From Planctomycetota bacterium (lineage in GTDB: Bacteria; Planctomycetota; SZUA-567; H5-PLA8; CALKMO01), in contig JAOACM010000107.1 in assembly GCA_026417845.1 (NCBI GenBank), forward strand, positions 1 through 6,887: a DNA stretch of 6,887 nucleotides. Reading direction: 5' to 3'. The notes beneath the pieces are model-generated. The model saw nothing but the letters and a program-made list of their open reading frames with translations. It had not been told where the DNA came from and searched no databases. Within the stretch, counting starts at the first letter, position 1. Each line of letters starts with the position of its first letter. Made by a program: the position numbers and the translations under genes. This document shows positions 4,966 through 6,887 of this stretch, in pieces.

Positions 4966-6270
4966 TTACCTGGTCCGCAGCAGCCGCGCCGCGATAGCCG
5001 TCGCGCCCTTCTCGCTTTTCTCGTAGACGCACAGCAGCGTCCCGGCGCCGTTCGAGGCGAGGGACGGCTGCCGTTCCTCCGCCTCCGTCGCAGCCACCGG
5101 TATCCCTGCCGGATCGAGGGGCTTCCATCGCTCCACGCGGCCAGCGAACAGATCGCAGTTGGCGAAATTCGATCTCGTCTCCCCGACGATGTGGTGCCGC
5201 GGCCATACGGCCACGAACCGTTTCCCGTCCCACGCGCCCGCGCTCTCGCCCCACGGCCACGTCTTCCGGCCGTCGTTGACGTCCAGCCAGTTTTCGAGCT
5301 TCTTCCAGTTGCCGGAAGGCTCCTGAAGCGTCGGGTTTTCGACCTTTCCCTCGATCGTCACGAACGAGCACCGCATCGCCCCAGGCCCCCCCCAGCCCCA
5401 CGGGTCCGGCGGCGACCTGTGACCTACGATCAGCCAGCCCGCCCCCGGGGCGGCGGAGAGGCTGAATGCCGCCTCCTTGGTGCTCCTTATGGCCATAGCG
5501 CTTTTGCCCACCGGCTTTCCGTCCTTTCCCAGCAGGACGCAGTCGGTAGCCGACGCGCCGTAGGCCGCCAGGTATGCTCCGCCGCCCCATGCGATCCTTA
5601 CCTGGGGCGATGCGCCTGTCCTGACAGCCGGTCCGACCTTGCCGTCGGCGGATACCGGCGCGGCGAAGCCTGAATACAGCGGCGAGTCGCCTTCCAACCC
5701 CTGCCACGCTACCAGGAACTCCTCGCCGTCCGATGCCACGTCCGGAAGGGCTTGGGTGCGTGGCGCCGCCGCAATCTTTACCGGCTCGGAGTCCAGTACC
5801 TTTCCCTCCGGCGATATCCTCGCGCCGAGAACGTCGAAGTCTTTCCCGTTGCGCAAGTCCTGCCAGACGACGAGGAAAGCGCCGCCACCGAAGGCCGCGC
5901 GCGGCATCTCCTGAACGCCCTCGCCGCACGGGGCCACCTCAATGCCCTTCGGGTCGAGCACCCTGCCTTCCAAATCGAGCCTGGCGGCGTACACCCTGGC
6001 CTTCCCGCCCTTCCCGTGCCAACCCTCGCGCCATGCGACCAGAAACACGTCCTTGCCGAATGCCAGGCACGGCGTGGCGCGGACGTTGCCTCCAAGACCG
6101 CCGGCCATCACGATCGCCTCGCCGCCCACCGATATCGCCGGCGGTTCGGTGCCGCCCTCTTCCGCCGGCGCCCATGACCGCGACCACACCGCGGGCACCG
6201 CCGCGATCAGGACGGCAAAGGCCGGCACCCCGGCGAGTCGCGACTTCCGTGCGGGATATCCGCTCCTCAT
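4966..6270 (-). CDS. Secreted protein with seven FLVAW-type beta-propeller-like repeats
   Basis: This is a 434-residue protein. The N-terminus (MRSGYPARKSR, then a hydrophobic stretch at about 12-29 and a small-residue region near SWAPA) looks like a Sec signal peptide without a lipobox, so export is likely. The mature part has seven recurring strands that begin each unit: FLVAW (76), FLVVW (132), FLVAW (185), YLAAY (233), WLIVG (279), FVAVW (352) and LLCVY (412). Most follow a G/D-rich turn, and the best-kept units continue with an ARLDLEGRVLDP-like segment. Seven units suggest a seven-bladed propeller, with a longer fifth unit (about 73 residues, Trp-rich). No catalytic motif is evident, and I cannot name a substrate or partner. 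Start: ATG at 6270 has AAGGAGG seven bases upstream. The ATG overlaps the stop of the upstream NHL gene (ATGA), so the two are probably co-translated. QueE follows 93 bp downstream. Confidence 0.85.
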   Translation of the reverse strand: MRSGYPARKSRLAGVPAFAVLIAAVPAVWSRSWAPAEEGGTEPPAISVGGEAIVMAGGLGGNVRATPCLAFGKDVFLVAWREGWHGKGGKARVYAARLDLEGRVLDPKGIEVAPCGEGVQEMPRAAFGGGAFLVVWQDLRNGKDFDVLGARISPEGKVLDSEPVKIAAAPRTQALPDVASDGEEFLVAWQGLEGDSPLYSGFAAPVSADGKVGPAVRTGASPQVRIAWGGGAYLAAYGASATDCVLLGKDGKPVGKSAMAIRSTKEAAFSLSAAPGAGWLIVGHRSPPDPWGWGGPGAMRCSFVTIEGKVENPTLQEPSGNWKKLENWLDVNDGRKTWPWGESAGAWDGKRFVAVWPRHHIVGETRSNFANCDLFAGRVERWKPLDPAGIPVAATEAEERQPSLASNGAGTLLCVYEKSEKGATAIAARLLRTR

Positions 6271-6887
6271 TGCTTGACCTCCTTGCGGTTATACGCGCGC
6301 CAGAGACCGGTCGGGTGGGAGCTGGCGGCCAGGTACGCGCGACCCAGATGATCCACGGCATTCACGGAATTCCACGTCAGGTGTATCTTCGCCCCGGGGA
6401 CCCCGAGCGCGTCCGCCGGAGTGCGTTCCGATCCCCCGCTCCCGCTGACCGCCCGCCCGATCACCGTGCGGACCCAGCCGTCCTTCAGCCACCTGAACCG
6501 GCTCTCGTCCGGCCCGCCGACCCACAGCGCCTTGTGGACGGGGTCGTAGCAGCAGTAGCCGCAACCCGAATTGAAGCTGGCGTGGGTCAGCGCGGGGCCG
6601 TCGGCGTTGCTGTTGTAACGCTTTTCGATTTCCGTCTGCTTCTCCCTGCGCCACTCCTTCGGTTTGGGCATCCCGGCGACGGTCATCACTGTGCCGCTCT
6701 TCACATCTATGCGGCGCGCGGCGAAGTTCCAGTGGTCGGCGAGATACAGGACATCGTCCTCCTCTCCGAGGGATATGTTGCCGCCCAGGCCGATCAGGTT
6801 GAACTTAGCCTCGGCCAGCGGACCGTCAACTAGCTTCCCGCTGCGCAGGTTCGAGCTGATAGTGACGACCTTCCCGTCCTCCAGTCT
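6267..6887 (-). CDS. NHL-repeat beta-propeller protein, C-terminal part (5' end off window)
   Basis: The last 206 residues are visible before the TGA at 6267-6269; the frame is open to the right edge. Repeats of NHL type are seen: a unit with DGPLAEAKFN, then VLYLADHWNFAARRID and SGTVMTVAG (about residues 21-72 of the visible part), and a second with DGPALTHASFN, then ALWVGGPDESRFRWL and VRTVIG (96-144). A more diverged third follows (TPADALGVPGAKIHLTWNSVNAV, then AYLAASS). Between units one and two lies a charged insertion rich in Lys, Arg and Glu, and unit two carries a CGYCC cysteine cluster. NHL propellers usually serve as binding scaffolds; the ligand is unknown and signal sequence or other domains are outside the window. 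The stop overlaps the ATG of the next gene by four bases (ATGA), and the final codons encode that gene's ribosome binding site. Confidence 0.82.
   Translation of the reverse strand, partial: RLEDGKVVTISSNLRSGKLVDGPLAEAKFNLIGLGGNISLGEEDDVLYLADHWNFAARRIDVKSGTVMTVAGMPKPKEWRREKQTEIEKRYNSNADGPALTHASFNSGCGYCCYDPVHKALWVGGPDESRFRWLKDGWVRTVIGRAVSGSGGSERTPADALGVPGAKIHLTWNSVNAVDHLGRAYLAASSHPTGLWRAYNRKEVKQ
6271..6284 (-). promoter_or_regulatory. Strong ribosome binding site inside the end of the NHL gene
   Basis: On the minus strand AAGGAGG (complement of 6278-6284) lies seven bases before the ATG at 6268-6270. It is read as Lys-Glu-Val in the upstream frame. A strong site plus a four-base overlap is the usual layout for translational coupling. 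Confidence 0.8.

Overview
This is a GC-rich bacterial chromosomal window (roughly two thirds G+C by eye) with single-copy metabolic and signalling genes and no sign of a plasmid or phage. Gene content alone (glutamate dehydrogenase, an HD-GYP response regulator, a squalene/phytoene synthase, queuosine-pathway QueD and QueE, and secreted beta-propeller proteins) does not fix a phylum. The long FLVAW-type propeller protein and the NHL protein suggest a GC-rich, envelope-rich Gram-negative lineage, possibly an uncultivated one, but that is inference.

Layout: positions 1-299 (+) hold the 3' end of a glutamate dehydrogenase gene. It converges on a long block of minus-strand genes across a 327-bp intergenic stretch (300-626), which is noticeably less GC-rich and carries several inverted repeats and a near-perfect direct repeat. 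The minus-strand block, read right to left in transcription order, is: an NHL-repeat protein entering from the right edge (6267-6887); a secreted protein with seven propeller-like repeats, coupled to it by an ATGA overlap (4966-6270); queE (4228-4872, GTG start); a 407-bp gap with at most a tiny ORF; queD (3455-3820); an intergenic region with a 121-bp inverted-repeat element; a squalene/phytoene synthase with an unusual low-complexity insertion (2090-3211); a second intergenic region with a related 127-bp inverted-repeat element; and a receiver/HD-GYP protein with a degenerate receiver domain (627-1709).

Functional links: QueE makes 7-carboxy-7-deazaguanine from the product of QueD, so these two are consecutive steps of 7-deazaguanine/queuosine biosynthesis; QueC is not in the window. 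The two propeller genes are probably translated together. The synthase stands alone and would commit isoprenoid diphosphates to squalene- or phytoene-type products. The HD-GYP protein is a predicted cyclic-di-GMP phosphodiesterase whose receiver lacks the phosphorylatable Asp.

Most interesting: the pair of related, oppositely oriented, roughly 125-bp elements with AATTGTTTGCCG-type ends that bracket the synthase gene; the receiver that has lost its Asp, Thr and Lys; and the insertion of about 85 residues just after the first catalytic aspartate motif of the synthase. I did not find a clear new multi-gene system.
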